Source: CAUYUA01 sp963575675 (GTDB lineage Bacteria > Pseudomonadota > Alphaproteobacteria > Azospirillales > Azospirillaceae). From it: DNA of 22,618 nt. Position numbers and translations under genes: made by a program. Below, in pieces: positions 13,567 through 21,497 of this stretch; within the stretch, counting starts at the first letter, position 1, and each line of letters opens with the position of its first letter. The notes below the pieces were generated by a model, which was not told the origin of the DNA, ran no database searches, and worked only from the letters and a program-made list of their open reading frames with translations. The stretch spans positions 1-22,618 of the forward strand of contig CAUYUA010000240.1 in the NCBI GenBank assembly GCA_963575675.1. The letters are read 5' to 3'.

Positions 13567-15546
13567 ATGGCACTCAATAACTTTCGTATTATAACGCGCT
13601 TAATGCTCGGGTTTGCTTCAGTCATCACTCTGATGGTGATTTTAGGAATTGTCGCCTTGCAGAACATTGAAACTCTTTCGGCATTGACGGCGCGAATAAC
13701 GTATAGTCCGCTTGTGGTCAACATCAACGCTCTTGAGGCCCGAGCCAGCATTTTCGCCATCAGCCGTTCTATGAAAGATATTGCGCTTTCGCAAGACGCC
13801 GCCGGGATCGACAAGGCGGCGGGGATCGTCAACGAATTAGAACCCAAAGTATTCGAGAACCTACGGATTGTTCATGAACGCTTTTTGGGCGATAAGCAGC
13901 TTGTGGTTGAGGCGATCGAGGCGTTTCGGGGATGGAAACCGATCCGAGATGATGTGATTGCTCTGAAGCGTCAGGGGAAAGGCGTCGAAGCGGGAGAGGT
14001 CACTCGGACGCGCGGCGCAACTCAGATCGCCGCCATAGAGAAACCAATGACGGCGATAATTGCCTTTGCAAAAAAGAAAGCAAGTCAGCTTGCCGATAAT
14101 GCGGAAGAGACTCGGAAACAATCCACGACATTGACGATCGGCATCTTGATTGTTGCGGGCGTTTCAGCTTTTTTAATTTCTTTAGCCGTCACTCGCAGCA
14201 TTGTCCGTCCGCTTAACGGACTGCGTGGAGTCATGTTGAAGCTGGTTGAGAATGATTATACTGTTGAGGTTCCCTCCCAACAAGCTCGTGACGAAATCGG
14301 AGCCATGGCGAAATCGGTCCAGGTTTTCAAAGATAAAGGCGTGGAAAATCAGCGGCTGAAACAAAATCAAGATGCGGAAAACAAAGAAAAACTATATCGG
14401 CAACAGGAAACGGATGAATTGATTGATATGTTTAGTTCCAGCATCTCCGGCGTTCTTCAAACAATGTCACAAGCGTCGGACAACCTTGCCGGCACGGCCG
14501 ACGCAATGAAAAATGTTGTCGATCAGACAAATTCCCAAATAGACGCCGTGAAAATTGAGGTGGAGGAAGCAGGTTCAAATGCTCAAGCCGTGGCTGCGGC
14601 CTCACAGGAGCTGACTGCGGCGATTGGAGAGATAAGCAGACTGGTCAACGACTCATCGCGAATTGCAGGACAAGGCTCAACTCAAGCGAATGAGGTGCTT
14701 CAGAAAGTCACTATGCTTCGTAATGCGTCAGAGAAGGTCGGAAACATTGTCGGCATTATCTCCAACATTGCGTCGCAGACAAATTTATTGGCCTTAAATG
14801 CAACAATTGAGGCGGCTCGCGCCGGTGACGCAGGGAAAGGATTTGCCGTTGTTGCCGGAGAGGTTAAAAATTTATCGGGTCAAACTCAAAAGGCGACAAT
14901 CGAGATCGACGCTCAAATCAAGGAAATCCAGGCTGCAATCGGAGGCGCCGTGTCTTCTGTCCAAGCGATTGGGCAAACGGTTACACATATCTGCCAGTCT
15001 TCTACTGAAATTGCCGGAGCCATCACGGAGCAACAGAGTGCGACGGATGAGATTGCTCGCAACATTCAGTTTGTTTCAGCAAACACCGATCGCATATCGT
15101 CCAGCGTGTCCTCTGTGCGGAACTCGTCCGCCCAGACCAACAGCGCATCGCGTCAGGTCCATGATGCTTCATCCTCTATGGCGGGGCAGACAGAGAAGTT
15201 GAGTGTGGAAGTCAAAGATTTTCTGAACGCCGTCAAGACCACGGGTTCCAAGCATAAATTCGAGCGCTTGGATGCTGATGTGCCGGCGTCCATTTTGGTT
15301 GGAGGCAGAACTCAAAGCGCCCGAGCGAGACAGATGTCTATTGCGGGCGCATGGCTTGATGTGCGGATCAGTCAACCTCTCGGCAGTTTGGTCGAAATAA
15401 GTCTGCAAGGCGTTTCACGTCCCATAAAAGCACGGATCGCGGGGCTATCAGACAAAGGAACCCGTCTTCAATTTCCAATGGACAGCGCTCATTTGGATTT
15501 TATGAGTGATGCGATATCTCGGTTGTGTTATAAGATGTCTGCGTAA
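13567..15546 (+). CDS. Methyl-accepting chemotaxis protein with divergent C-terminal PilZ domain (659 aa)
   Basis: An inner-membrane chemoreceptor. TM1 is about residues 12-33, the periplasmic four-helix-bundle-like sensor 34-187, and TM2 about 188-208. HAMP covers about 209-260. The signalling tip is canonical (ASQTNLLALNATIEAARAG, residues 402-420). Residues 563-655 align without large gaps to the PilZ domain of the split receptor. The binding signature is degraded, however: HKFER replaces RxxxR and QMSIAGA replaces D/NxSxxG, so c-di-GMP binding is doubtful. ATG 13567 is chosen because CAAGGA lies about 10 bases upstream and the protein then begins with the usual short basic segment before TM1; an upstream in-frame TTG at 13528 exists. 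It is transcribed towards cheA, convergently. Confidence 0.94.
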   Translation: MALNNFRIITRLMLGFASVITLMVILGIVALQNIETLSALTARITYSPLVVNINALEARASIFAISRSMKDIALSQDAAGIDKAAGIVNELEPKVFENLRIVHERFLGDKQLVVEAIEAFRGWKPIRDDVIALKRQGKGVEAGEVTRTRGATQIAAIEKPMTAIIAFAKKKASQLADNAEETRKQSTTLTIGILIVAGVSAFLISLAVTRSIVRPLNGLRGVMLKLVENDYTVEVPSQQARDEIGAMAKSVQVFKDKGVENQRLKQNQDAENKEKLYRQQETDELIDMFSSSISGVLQTMSQASDNLAGTADAMKNVVDQTNSQIDAVKIEVEEAGSNAQAVAAASQELTAAIGEISRLVNDSSRIAGQGSTQANEVLQKVTMLRNASEKVGNIVGIISNIASQTNLLALNATIEAARAGDAGKGFAVVAGEVKNLSGQTQKATIEIDAQIKEIQAAIGGAVSSVQAIGQTVTHICQSSTEIAGAITEQQSATDEIARNIQFVSANTDRISSSVSSVRNSSAQTNSASRQVHDASSSMAGQTEKLSVEVKDFLNAVKTTGSKHKFERLDADVPASILVGGRTQSARARQMSIAGAWLDVRISQPLGSLVEISLQGVSRPIKARIAGLSDKGTRLQFPMDSAHLDFMSDAISRLCYKMSA

Positions 15547-15813
15547 TTTTTTTCTGGTGACTTTACCGAACTGAAACGGCTCTTGCGCTTTCTTTGGTTG
15601 CGATCTTCAAGTCATGGCTCCATGTGTGGATAGCCGAGGAGCGCGAGGGTTGTTTCAATTCAGTAAAGCCGCGCGCCGCGCGGGGTTTGTGTGTGTGTGG
15701 GGCGGGCGCCAGAAACAAGGCGCCATGCTCTTCGTGTGGCAAGCCCTGGGGCCGTGTTTGTCACCCGGACGCGCACGTCCCTCTCTGTGGGAAAGAACAT
15801 TGGCGACGCGCAT

Positions 15814-15833
15814 CTAATACGAGCTAATACGAG
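15814..15833 (+). repeat. Tandem duplication of a 10-bp unit
   Basis: CTAATACGAG occurs twice in a row without a gap. Confidence 0.7.
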
Positions 15834-15842
15834 CCGCGAATA

Positions 15843-15856
15843 AAGAGGGGGCTCTT
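15843..15856 (-). terminator. Weak candidate terminator of the che operon
   Basis: On the minus strand AAGAG-CCCC-CTCTT forms a 5-bp hairpin followed by TATT, about 36 bases after the cheA stop. The stem is short and the T tract poor. Confidence 0.3.
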
Positions 15857-15891
15857 GTCTTTGGTTCCGATGACGAGAAACTCGGCCTTTT

Positions 15892-18033
15892 CTAGTTTCT
15901 ATGCGATTCTAATTTGCAAAGCCTGTCGTTGGTTGCCATGCGGATGACGCCGGCGATATCGAGAACCAAGGCGACATCTCCGTCTCCGAGGATCGTGGCC
16001 CCGGAAATCGCTTCGACGTCTTGATAGAACTTTCCGAGGGACTTAATAACGGTTTGGTAATTGCCGATGATGCGGTCGACGACAAACCCGATCCATTCTC
16101 CGCCGCATCGAGCGACCACGGTTTCTTCCCAGGGTGGTTTTTCGGCATCGATTTCGAAAATATCCCTTAAACGAATAACCGGAATCGTCTGTCCTCGAAA
16201 AACGATTACATTTCGCTCTGCGCCCAGAACGAAATGATTATGGCTTAATTCCAAACATTCCTCGATGACGCTCAAGGGGACAACGAAGCGTTGTTTCGCC
16301 ACACGCACCAGGAGACCATCAATAATCGCCAATGTTAAAGGTAGACTCAAAGTAATCGTTGAGCCGGCTCCCGGACGACTCTGAATATCCACCGTTCCTC
16401 GCAACGCGGTGATTTCACGCTTAACCACATCCATGCCCACGCCGCGACCTGAGACGTCGGTTACGGTCGCCGCCGTTGAGAAGCCCGGATGAAAAATCAA
16501 AGAAAAAATTTCGGAATCGGAAAAGACTTTGTCGGGAGAAATCAAACCTTTTTCAATCGCTTTTTGGTGGATTCGTTCGCGATCCATTCCGCGTCCATTA
16601 TCCCCAATCTCAATCACGACTCGATCTCCTTTATGGAAGGCTCCTAGTCGAATGGTTCCTTGACGCGGTTTGCCGATCGCTTCTCGGACATCGGGCAACT
16701 CAATGCCGTGATCGAGGCTGTTGCGGATCAAGTGAATCAGAGGGTCCACCAAACGATCAATCACTGTTTTATCGAGTTCCGTTTCCGCGCCTTCGGTGAC
16801 GAGTTGAACCTCCTTCCCAAGATCTCCGGCCAAATCACGGACCAATCGCGTGAAGCGACTGAAGGTGGTTCCGATCGGCATCATGCGGATATTTAGAACG
16901 ATGTCGCGTAAATCAGAAGCCAATCGATTGGCTTCCTCGATCGAAGTCGCCAGTTCGTGAGATTCAATGGTTGATGCGATTTGATTGAGACGCGCTTGAT
17001 TGACGACCAATTCTCCGACGAGATTAACCAGCGCGTCGAGTTTCAACGCCGGAACTCGCAAACTTTCTTTTTTTAGCGCGCTTTGTTGTTTTGCAACGGC
17101 TTCTTGCTCGGAAAGCGCTGTTGCAACTTTATCCGGAGACACTTTTCCGGACTTAGCCAACATGTCCCCTAGACGGTGTTGATTACGAAGCTCTTCCTGA
17201 ATTGCGTCGGAAGAAACGTCGCCGTGAGCAATTAAAATATCGCCCAGTCGTGGTGGCGGAGCCTCAACGTCAAGCAAATCATTGCTGGCCACGTTTCGAA
17301 CATCGAGGACGCAAATATCCTCAATGAAAATAAATACGTCGCGGATGGCGTTGAGATCGCAGGATGAGCTGAAGATAATATCCCAAGAAAGCAGACACTC
17401 TTCTGGATTAAAATTTTCAAAATTCGATAGTCTATCCGTCTGAGCGACTACTCTGCATTCTCCCAAGGAGGACAGTTCTTCGAGTTGAAGCAGAGGATCA
17501 TTGCCTGACCTAAAGAAATCAACATTGGGACTGAACGAAATTCTCCATGTTGTTATCGGCTTTGGTCCGGATTTGGAGCTTTTTTTCGTTGCTTTTCTTG
17601 ACTTCTTCGTCGCTCGCGGTGGTGGAGAGAGAGGCGCTTTGTCGAAGTTTTCCGGCAGAAAACTTTGTAATGCCGCAACAATCCGTCGGACTACGGCCTT
17701 ATCGGCTTGTGGCCCGCCGTCTGCTGCGTTAAGCATAAGAATAATTTGATCCCGCGCCGCAAGAATCTGATCAATCAACGGTTTTGTAACCGATATTTTT
17801 TGATCTCGAACCTTTTCCAACACGGTTTCTAGGTGATGAGTAAAGTCGGCGACATCGGTGTAGCCATACATCGCACCCGATCCCTTAATGGTGTGCGCGG
17901 CTCGAAATAGTCGATTGATGGCGTCGATGTCGTTCGGATTGTTCTCTATCAGGAGAATGACTTCCTCCATTTCAGCGAGACGCTCGTCGGCTTCTTGACG
18001 AAAAGTTTCACCATACTTGTCTTTGAATGACAT
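15892..18033 (-). CDS. cheA: Chemotaxis histidine kinase CheA with MshEN-like linker repeats
   Basis: A 713-aa cytoplasmic kinase that phosphorylates CheY. The HPt domain (P1) is residues 1-105 with phospho-acceptor His47 in AAHTIKGSG. A basic Ser/Lys/Pro linker covers 132-160. Residues 162-246 form a separate domain (WRISFSPNVDFFRSGNDPLL then SWDIIF then VFIFIED) in the P2 position. Residues 262-310 hold two 24-residue MshEN-like motifs. The dimerisation domain starts near 323. The ATPase domain has the N box (HLIRNSLDHG, 434-443), G1 (DNGRGMD, 478-484), F box (FHPGFST, 514-520) and G2 (GRGVGMDV, 529-536). The CheW-like P5 domain covers about 570-700. ATG 18033 follows GAGG by about 8 bases. 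It is the last gene of the operon in this window. Confidence 0.96.
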   Translation of the reverse strand: MSFKDKYGETFRQEADERLAEMEEVILLIENNPNDIDAINRLFRAAHTIKGSGAMYGYTDVADFTHHLETVLEKVRDQKISVTKPLIDQILAARDQIILMLNAADGGPQADKAVVRRIVAALQSFLPENFDKAPLSPPPRATKKSRKATKKSSKSGPKPITTWRISFSPNVDFFRSGNDPLLQLEELSSLGECRVVAQTDRLSNFENFNPEECLLSWDIIFSSSCDLNAIRDVFIFIEDICVLDVRNVASNDLLDVEAPPPRLGDILIAHGDVSSDAIQEELRNQHRLGDMLAKSGKVSPDKVATALSEQEAVAKQQSALKKESLRVPALKLDALVNLVGELVVNQARLNQIASTIESHELATSIEEANRLASDLRDIVLNIRMMPIGTTFSRFTRLVRDLAGDLGKEVQLVTEGAETELDKTVIDRLVDPLIHLIRNSLDHGIELPDVREAIGKPRQGTIRLGAFHKGDRVVIEIGDNGRGMDRERIHQKAIEKGLISPDKVFSDSEIFSLIFHPGFSTAATVTDVSGRGVGMDVVKREITALRGTVDIQSRPGAGSTITLSLPLTLAIIDGLLVRVAKQRFVVPLSVIEECLELSHNHFVLGAERNVIVFRGQTIPVIRLRDIFEIDAEKPPWEETVVARCGGEWIGFVVDRIIGNYQTVIKSLGKFYQDVEAISGATILGDGDVALVLDIAGVIRMATNDRLCKLESHRN

Positions 18034-18105
18034 AACGGCGTCCTCGAGAAAGAAACGGAGTTCGGAATTTCATCATATTGGTGGAGGAAGCGCTTGTTCT
18101 CTCGT

Positions 18106-18471
18106 TTACTTCAACACCTTTTTAACAACAGCGATAAGTTGTTCCGGCGTAAAGGGCTTTACAATCCATCCGCTGGCTCCGGCGGCTTTTCCTTCTTGTT
18201 TTTTACTGTCTTGAGATTCCGTGGTTAGCATAATTATCGGTATCCATTTGTACTTTTCATCGGCGCGGACTTGACGGATTAGAGTTATGCCGTCCATAAT
18301 CGGCATATTAAGATCGGTGATCAACATATGAATCGACGTGGTTTTCATCTTGGCTAAGGCGTCGCGTCCATCTTTCGCATCAATCACATCGTAACCCGCG
18401 CCTTTTAAGGTCATCATAACGACCTTGGTGATACTGGGAGAATCATCGACGGTCATAATGACTTTGGCCAT
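18106..18471 (-). CDS. cheY: Single-domain response regulator CheY
   Basis: A 121-aa receiver domain. Acidic pocket Asp9 and Asp10, phosphorylation site Asp53 (ITDLNMP), switch Thr83 (IMLTTE) and Lys105 (IVKPF) are all present, so it should be phosphorylated by CheA. No output domain. GGAG lies 7 bases upstream of ATG 18471. It sits between the STAS gene and cheA; its position suggests either the motor-binding CheY or a phosphate-sink CheY, and the sequence does not decide which. Confidence 0.95.
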   Translation of the reverse strand: MAKVIMTVDDSPSITKVVMMTLKGAGYDVIDAKDGRDALAKMKTTSIHMLITDLNMPIMDGITLIRQVRADEKYKWIPIIMLTTESQDSKKQEGKAAGASGWIVKPFTPEQLIAVVKKVLK

Positions 18472-18493
18472 GGTTTTACTCCATTTATCGACG

Positions 18494-18790
18494 CTATTCT
18501 GCGTCTTTTATCCCCAATAATTTAAGTCCCAGTTTTTCCGCCGTTGTGTGTAAAACAGCGGAACATGGTCCTATCCGGATTGTTTTTCCATCCTGCAATG
18601 CATGTCGAGTGGCTGTAAACAATAATTGAAGGCCCGCAGTATCGCACTCTTCAACGTCTTCGAGGTCGAGCGTCAACACATGACAGGATTGAGTTGCGCT
18701 AATGATTTGAGCTTTGAGCTTTTCGACGACCCGCACGGTCAATGCGCCTTGAATTTTTAAAACCTCGGTTTTTTCTTCAGCATCCATCAT
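18494..18790 (-). CDS. STAS-domain protein of the che operon
   Basis: A 98-aa single STAS domain (anti-sigma-factor-antagonist fold). The conserved loop reads EECDTAGLQLLF, with Thr in the position where SpoIIAA-like proteins carry the phosphorylatable Ser/Thr; the strand LTLDLEDVEECD before it is typical. In many alphaproteobacterial che operons a small protein occupies this position between a receptor-like gene and cheY; CheS of Sinorhizobium, which binds CheA and speeds CheY1 dephosphorylation, is encoded in such a place. Whether this protein is a CheS equivalent is inference from position and size. AAAGG precedes the ATG 18790 by about 6 bases. The gaps to both neighbours are short, so it is clearly co-transcribed. 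Confidence 0.88.
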   Translation of the reverse strand: MMDAEEKTEVLKIQGALTVRVVEKLKAQIISATQSCHVLTLDLEDVEECDTAGLQLLFTATRHALQDGKTIRIGPCSAVLHTTAEKLGLKLLGIKDAE

Positions 18791-18806
18791 CGTCGCCTTT
18801 TATCGT

Positions 18807-20582
18807 TTAGAACAGGTCAACATTTTCGCCGAATTTGTCTTCATTAACAATCATGTCGCGTCGTTGCGCCATACTGGAGTCGATTCCGACTTTGACGACG
18901 CTTTTGGGATTGGTCAATTGGTGGTGAATAAGACGCTCGGTTTTCATAGTATAGCGTTCGGCGTGTTGTCGATCGATCTGTAGTTCTCCCCCTAACGAAT
19001 CGCCGTAAGCCTTCGTCATTGCGGCAACCACGTTCCCGAGCTTTGTTATGGTGTGATCCAGGTTCTGGCCGACGACATCGATGGCTTTAAGGCTATTTTC
19101 AAGCTTTTGAACATCGTCTTGGAATGTTTGAGCTTTTTTGCACGCTTCGGTGGTCAGAGAAACGAACTGGCCGATTTCGCGTTCAAGTTGCGCGACATCA
19201 ATTGAATTCGCTTTTGCTTCCGTCATATCGGCGTGCATCCGATCGATATCGGCTTCGGCGCTTTCGGCGGATGCGACGATTTGGTTGATCGCATCCGTAA
19301 CGCCGAGCATGTAGTCGGAAGTAATGCGAGAGAGATCAGAAACTTCCTTCGCCAAAGTCGTTAATGCCCGGCCTTCGTTTCCCAACCTCATGGATAGAAT
19401 TCGCGCATTGTATGCCTCCAAACTGAGGCGACGATTGTTGACGGCAATTTTATCGACATAGCTTTGTAACGTCTTTGATGATGAAAAGGCTTCATTTAGC
19501 GCTTCCAATGTGCGATTGACGATAGTAATGCTTTCTTTTTCCAGGTTCGACATGTTCTTCATCTCGCCCGTCAATTGGGCGAACCAGTTGGACGAATTCG
19601 ATGAGCTGCGAGCGCCGCTCAACAAGTCATCGACATCAGTGGCCAAGATTCCAAAAGAAGCGGCGATCATGTCCAAAGATTCTCGAATCGTGGCGTAGGC
19701 GTCGGATATTTCAGAATGGACATGATTTAGTTGCGCATGTTGTAAGATAATAATCCGCGCCCATTCAATTTTTGATTTTTGATTAGAAACAGGGGACTTC
19801 ATGCATGAGTTCAATGCTTCAACAATATGCTCGATCTGTTGTCGTGTAATATCTCCAACTTGAATCGCCGTCATGATGTGAGCAATGCTTCGGCCAAGCA
19901 AAGAAAAATATTTTGTAACGCGTTCTAGGGTTTCTACAGAAATTTGCGAAATGTGAGAAACGATGCTGTAGCTTTCTCGAAGCGCTTCTTGGGATCGGGT
20001 GGAGATCGTTACATAATTTTTATTGACATTTTCAACGGCGACTTGTTGTTGACAAATATTACCTTTGATCTCTTTGCCGATTTTGTTGACCGAGGCCAAG
20101 ATGTCTCCGAAGAGCGCTCGAATATCGTTTGCATAACCAGAAAAAATCTGCATTGCCGTTGGAGATCGTGTGATTTCAATCGAGAAATAAATGGATATGG
20201 TATTCATTCGGGTGTTGTTTTGAATGAATTTATCATTATTCCATGATAGTTTTTCGAGCTTTTGGACGTTGTCGCTCATGTTTTCCAAACAGCCGCGCAG
20301 TGTTTTTGAGCCCTCGCTGAAACGTTTCTCTGCGTCTTGCGCATATTCCTGAAGATGATTTAAGATTCCATCCGAGAAAGTAGCATCCTTGCGACCGCTT
20401 ATTGTACTGACGGCCTGCTGGATTTCTATTTGTATCGAATCGACGCGATCTAGAATGCTCTGTAAATCGTCTCCGATTCGAACGAATTCCGAGTCCACTC
20501 GGCGGACGATGTCGGCTAAAGAGGAGAGAACGCCGTTCACTTCGGCAACATGGCGTTCGAAATCCGGTCCGGTCTGTTCCAT
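18807..20582 (-). CDS. Soluble receptor-like coiled-coil protein with two degenerate signalling tips
   Basis: A 591-aa helical protein without transmembrane segments or signal peptide, encoded inside the che operon. Residues 382-417 align with the chemoreceptor hairpin tip (YNARILSMRLGNEGRALTTL then AKEVSDL against the usual LNATIEAARAG..GRGFAVVANEV), but the residues that normally contact CheA/CheW are changed: QTN becomes RLS and the Glu of IEAAR becomes Leu. Residues 122-157 show a second tip-like segment (SIEITRSPTAMQIFSGYAND then IRAL), same length, no gaps, 260 residues earlier. It therefore looks like an internal duplication of a soluble receptor half. The likely site of action is the cytoplasmic chemotaxis array or the CheA/STAS partner complex. 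Start ATG 20582 lacks a clear ribosome-binding site. The family is not named. Confidence 0.82.
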   Translation of the reverse strand: MEQTGPDFERHVAEVNGVLSSLADIVRRVDSEFVRIGDDLQSILDRVDSIQIEIQQAVSTISGRKDATFSDGILNHLQEYAQDAEKRFSEGSKTLRGCLENMSDNVQKLEKLSWNNDKFIQNNTRMNTISIYFSIEITRSPTAMQIFSGYANDIRALFGDILASVNKIGKEIKGNICQQQVAVENVNKNYVTISTRSQEALRESYSIVSHISQISVETLERVTKYFSLLGRSIAHIMTAIQVGDITRQQIEHIVEALNSCMKSPVSNQKSKIEWARIIILQHAQLNHVHSEISDAYATIRESLDMIAASFGILATDVDDLLSGARSSSNSSNWFAQLTGEMKNMSNLEKESITIVNRTLEALNEAFSSSKTLQSYVDKIAVNNRRLSLEAYNARILSMRLGNEGRALTTLAKEVSDLSRITSDYMLGVTDAINQIVASAESAEADIDRMHADMTEAKANSIDVAQLEREIGQFVSLTTEACKKAQTFQDDVQKLENSLKAIDVVGQNLDHTITKLGNVVAAMTKAYGDSLGGELQIDRQHAERYTMKTERLIHHQLTNPKSVVKVGIDSSMAQRRDMIVNEDKFGENVDLF

Positions 20583-20931
20583 TCAAATTATCCGATCGGT
20601 GACGTCGTGTTGCGACTTATTATTTCGCTTTTCTTGGGCGGTAAAAAACAACGGAAGAGCAAAATTAAAGCCATGTATCACAAACAAAGGTTGACGACCT
20701 TTTGGGCGATGGTCGTCCAAAGACACGACAGGCGCACGCCAAGACGAATCGCTCCGGTGGGCTTGCTGGAAACAACGCAGCTCACTATCATTCTGAGCGG
20801 TCGTTGGGTAAAATTTATGTGACGATCACTTTTGTGTGTCTATTAAATAACAAATGGAGCCTAGATTATCTCTTCTCCAGGCGCCATTTTATTATTTTCT
20901 TGCTCGCAAGTTTTTTTATCCGCGAGCTTCT
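20583..20931. other. Gap between cheW and the receptor-like gene inside the che operon
   Basis: 349 bases without a convincing gene, unusual in an otherwise tight operon. It contains an inverted repeat GACGACC / GGTCGTC (20693-20699, 20711-20717) and GCTCGC / GCGAGC (near 20903-20928). A plus-strand reading here (20550-20822) has no ribosome-binding site or recognisable domain. The region may carry an internal promoter for the downstream half of the operon. Confidence 0.45.
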
Positions 20932-21447
20932 CTACTCATGAGTTGATGATGCGTCATGAGTATTCGCGCTGCGAACAATATTGAGTTCGGCTCCGCCTAA
21001 AACTTTATCTATATTGAGGATGATGAAGAAGTTTTCACCTCGTTTTCCAACGCCTTTGATAAACGCCGTGTCGAGCATTGTTCCTAAGCGTGGCGGCGGT
21101 CCGATCTGAGAGGTGTCGACTTCGATCACCTCTTGAACCGAATCGGCCAGCATTCCCAGAAGAATCGCATCTTCGCCGAAGACGACTTCGGCGAAGATGA
21201 TGCAGGTGTCGACGGTTTTCTCGATCGGTCCCATTCCCAGAATGAGACGCAAATCGATTACCGATACGACATTTCCCCGCAAGTTGATGATGCCGCTGAG
21301 AAAGCGAGGCATACGCGGAACATGAGTGATGTTGATGTAATGAATGACCTCTCGGACTTTAAATATCTCGATTGCATAGGTCTCATTACCCAGCGTGAAA
21401 GTCAGATATTGATCGGTCTGAATGCTGTCGTTACTGCTATGTTCCAC
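20932..21447 (-). CDS. cheW: Chemotaxis coupling protein CheW
   Basis: A 171-aa CheW adaptor that links receptors to CheA in the cytoplasmic array. Two beta-barrel subdomains are visible: YLTFTLGNETYAIEIFKVRE, then PRMPRFLSGIINLRGNVVSV followed by IDLR. The signature Arg of INLRG is residue 57. The C-terminal half contains the usual GMLADSVQEVIEV segment. The start is GTG 21447: TGGAGGT (21455-21461) lies 8 bases upstream and inside the longer TTG-initiated reading from 21480, which lacks a ribosome-binding site. The gene begins about 50 bases after the stop of the receptor gene upstream. Confidence 0.95.
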   Translation of the reverse strand: MEHSSNDSIQTDQYLTFTLGNETYAIEIFKVREVIHYINITHVPRMPRFLSGIINLRGNVVSVIDLRLILGMGPIEKTVDTCIIFAEVVFGEDAILLGMLADSVQEVIEVDTSQIGPPPRLGTMLDTAFIKGVGKRGENFFIILNIDKVLGGAELNIVRSANTHDASSTHE

Positions 21448-21454
21448 TGTTCCG

Positions 21455-21461
21455 ACCTCCA
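21455..21461 (-). promoter_or_regulatory. Ribosome-binding site of cheW
   Basis: TGGAGGT on the minus strand, 7-8 bases before GTG 21447. It decides the start in favour of GTG over the longer TTG reading. Confidence 0.7.
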
Positions 21462-21497
21462 AGATAAGAGCTTTGTCCAATCATGGTCTATTTCGGT

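Larger units (their letters stand above)
15547..15891. other. Intergenic region between convergent receptor and cheA genes
   Basis: A 345-base stretch with no convincing gene. It contains a GC-rich patch (about 15667-15725, including GCCGCGCGCCGCGCGGGG and GGCGCC repeats), a perfect tandem 10-mer CTAATACGAG (15814-15823, 15824-15833), and a small hairpin 15843-15856 on the cheA downstream side. Confidence 0.5.

Noticed and set aside
20550..20822. Plus-strand reading with a short RRTPRR motif reminiscent of a PilZ start
   Set aside because: Only a few residues match, no second PilZ motif follows and the reading stops soon after.
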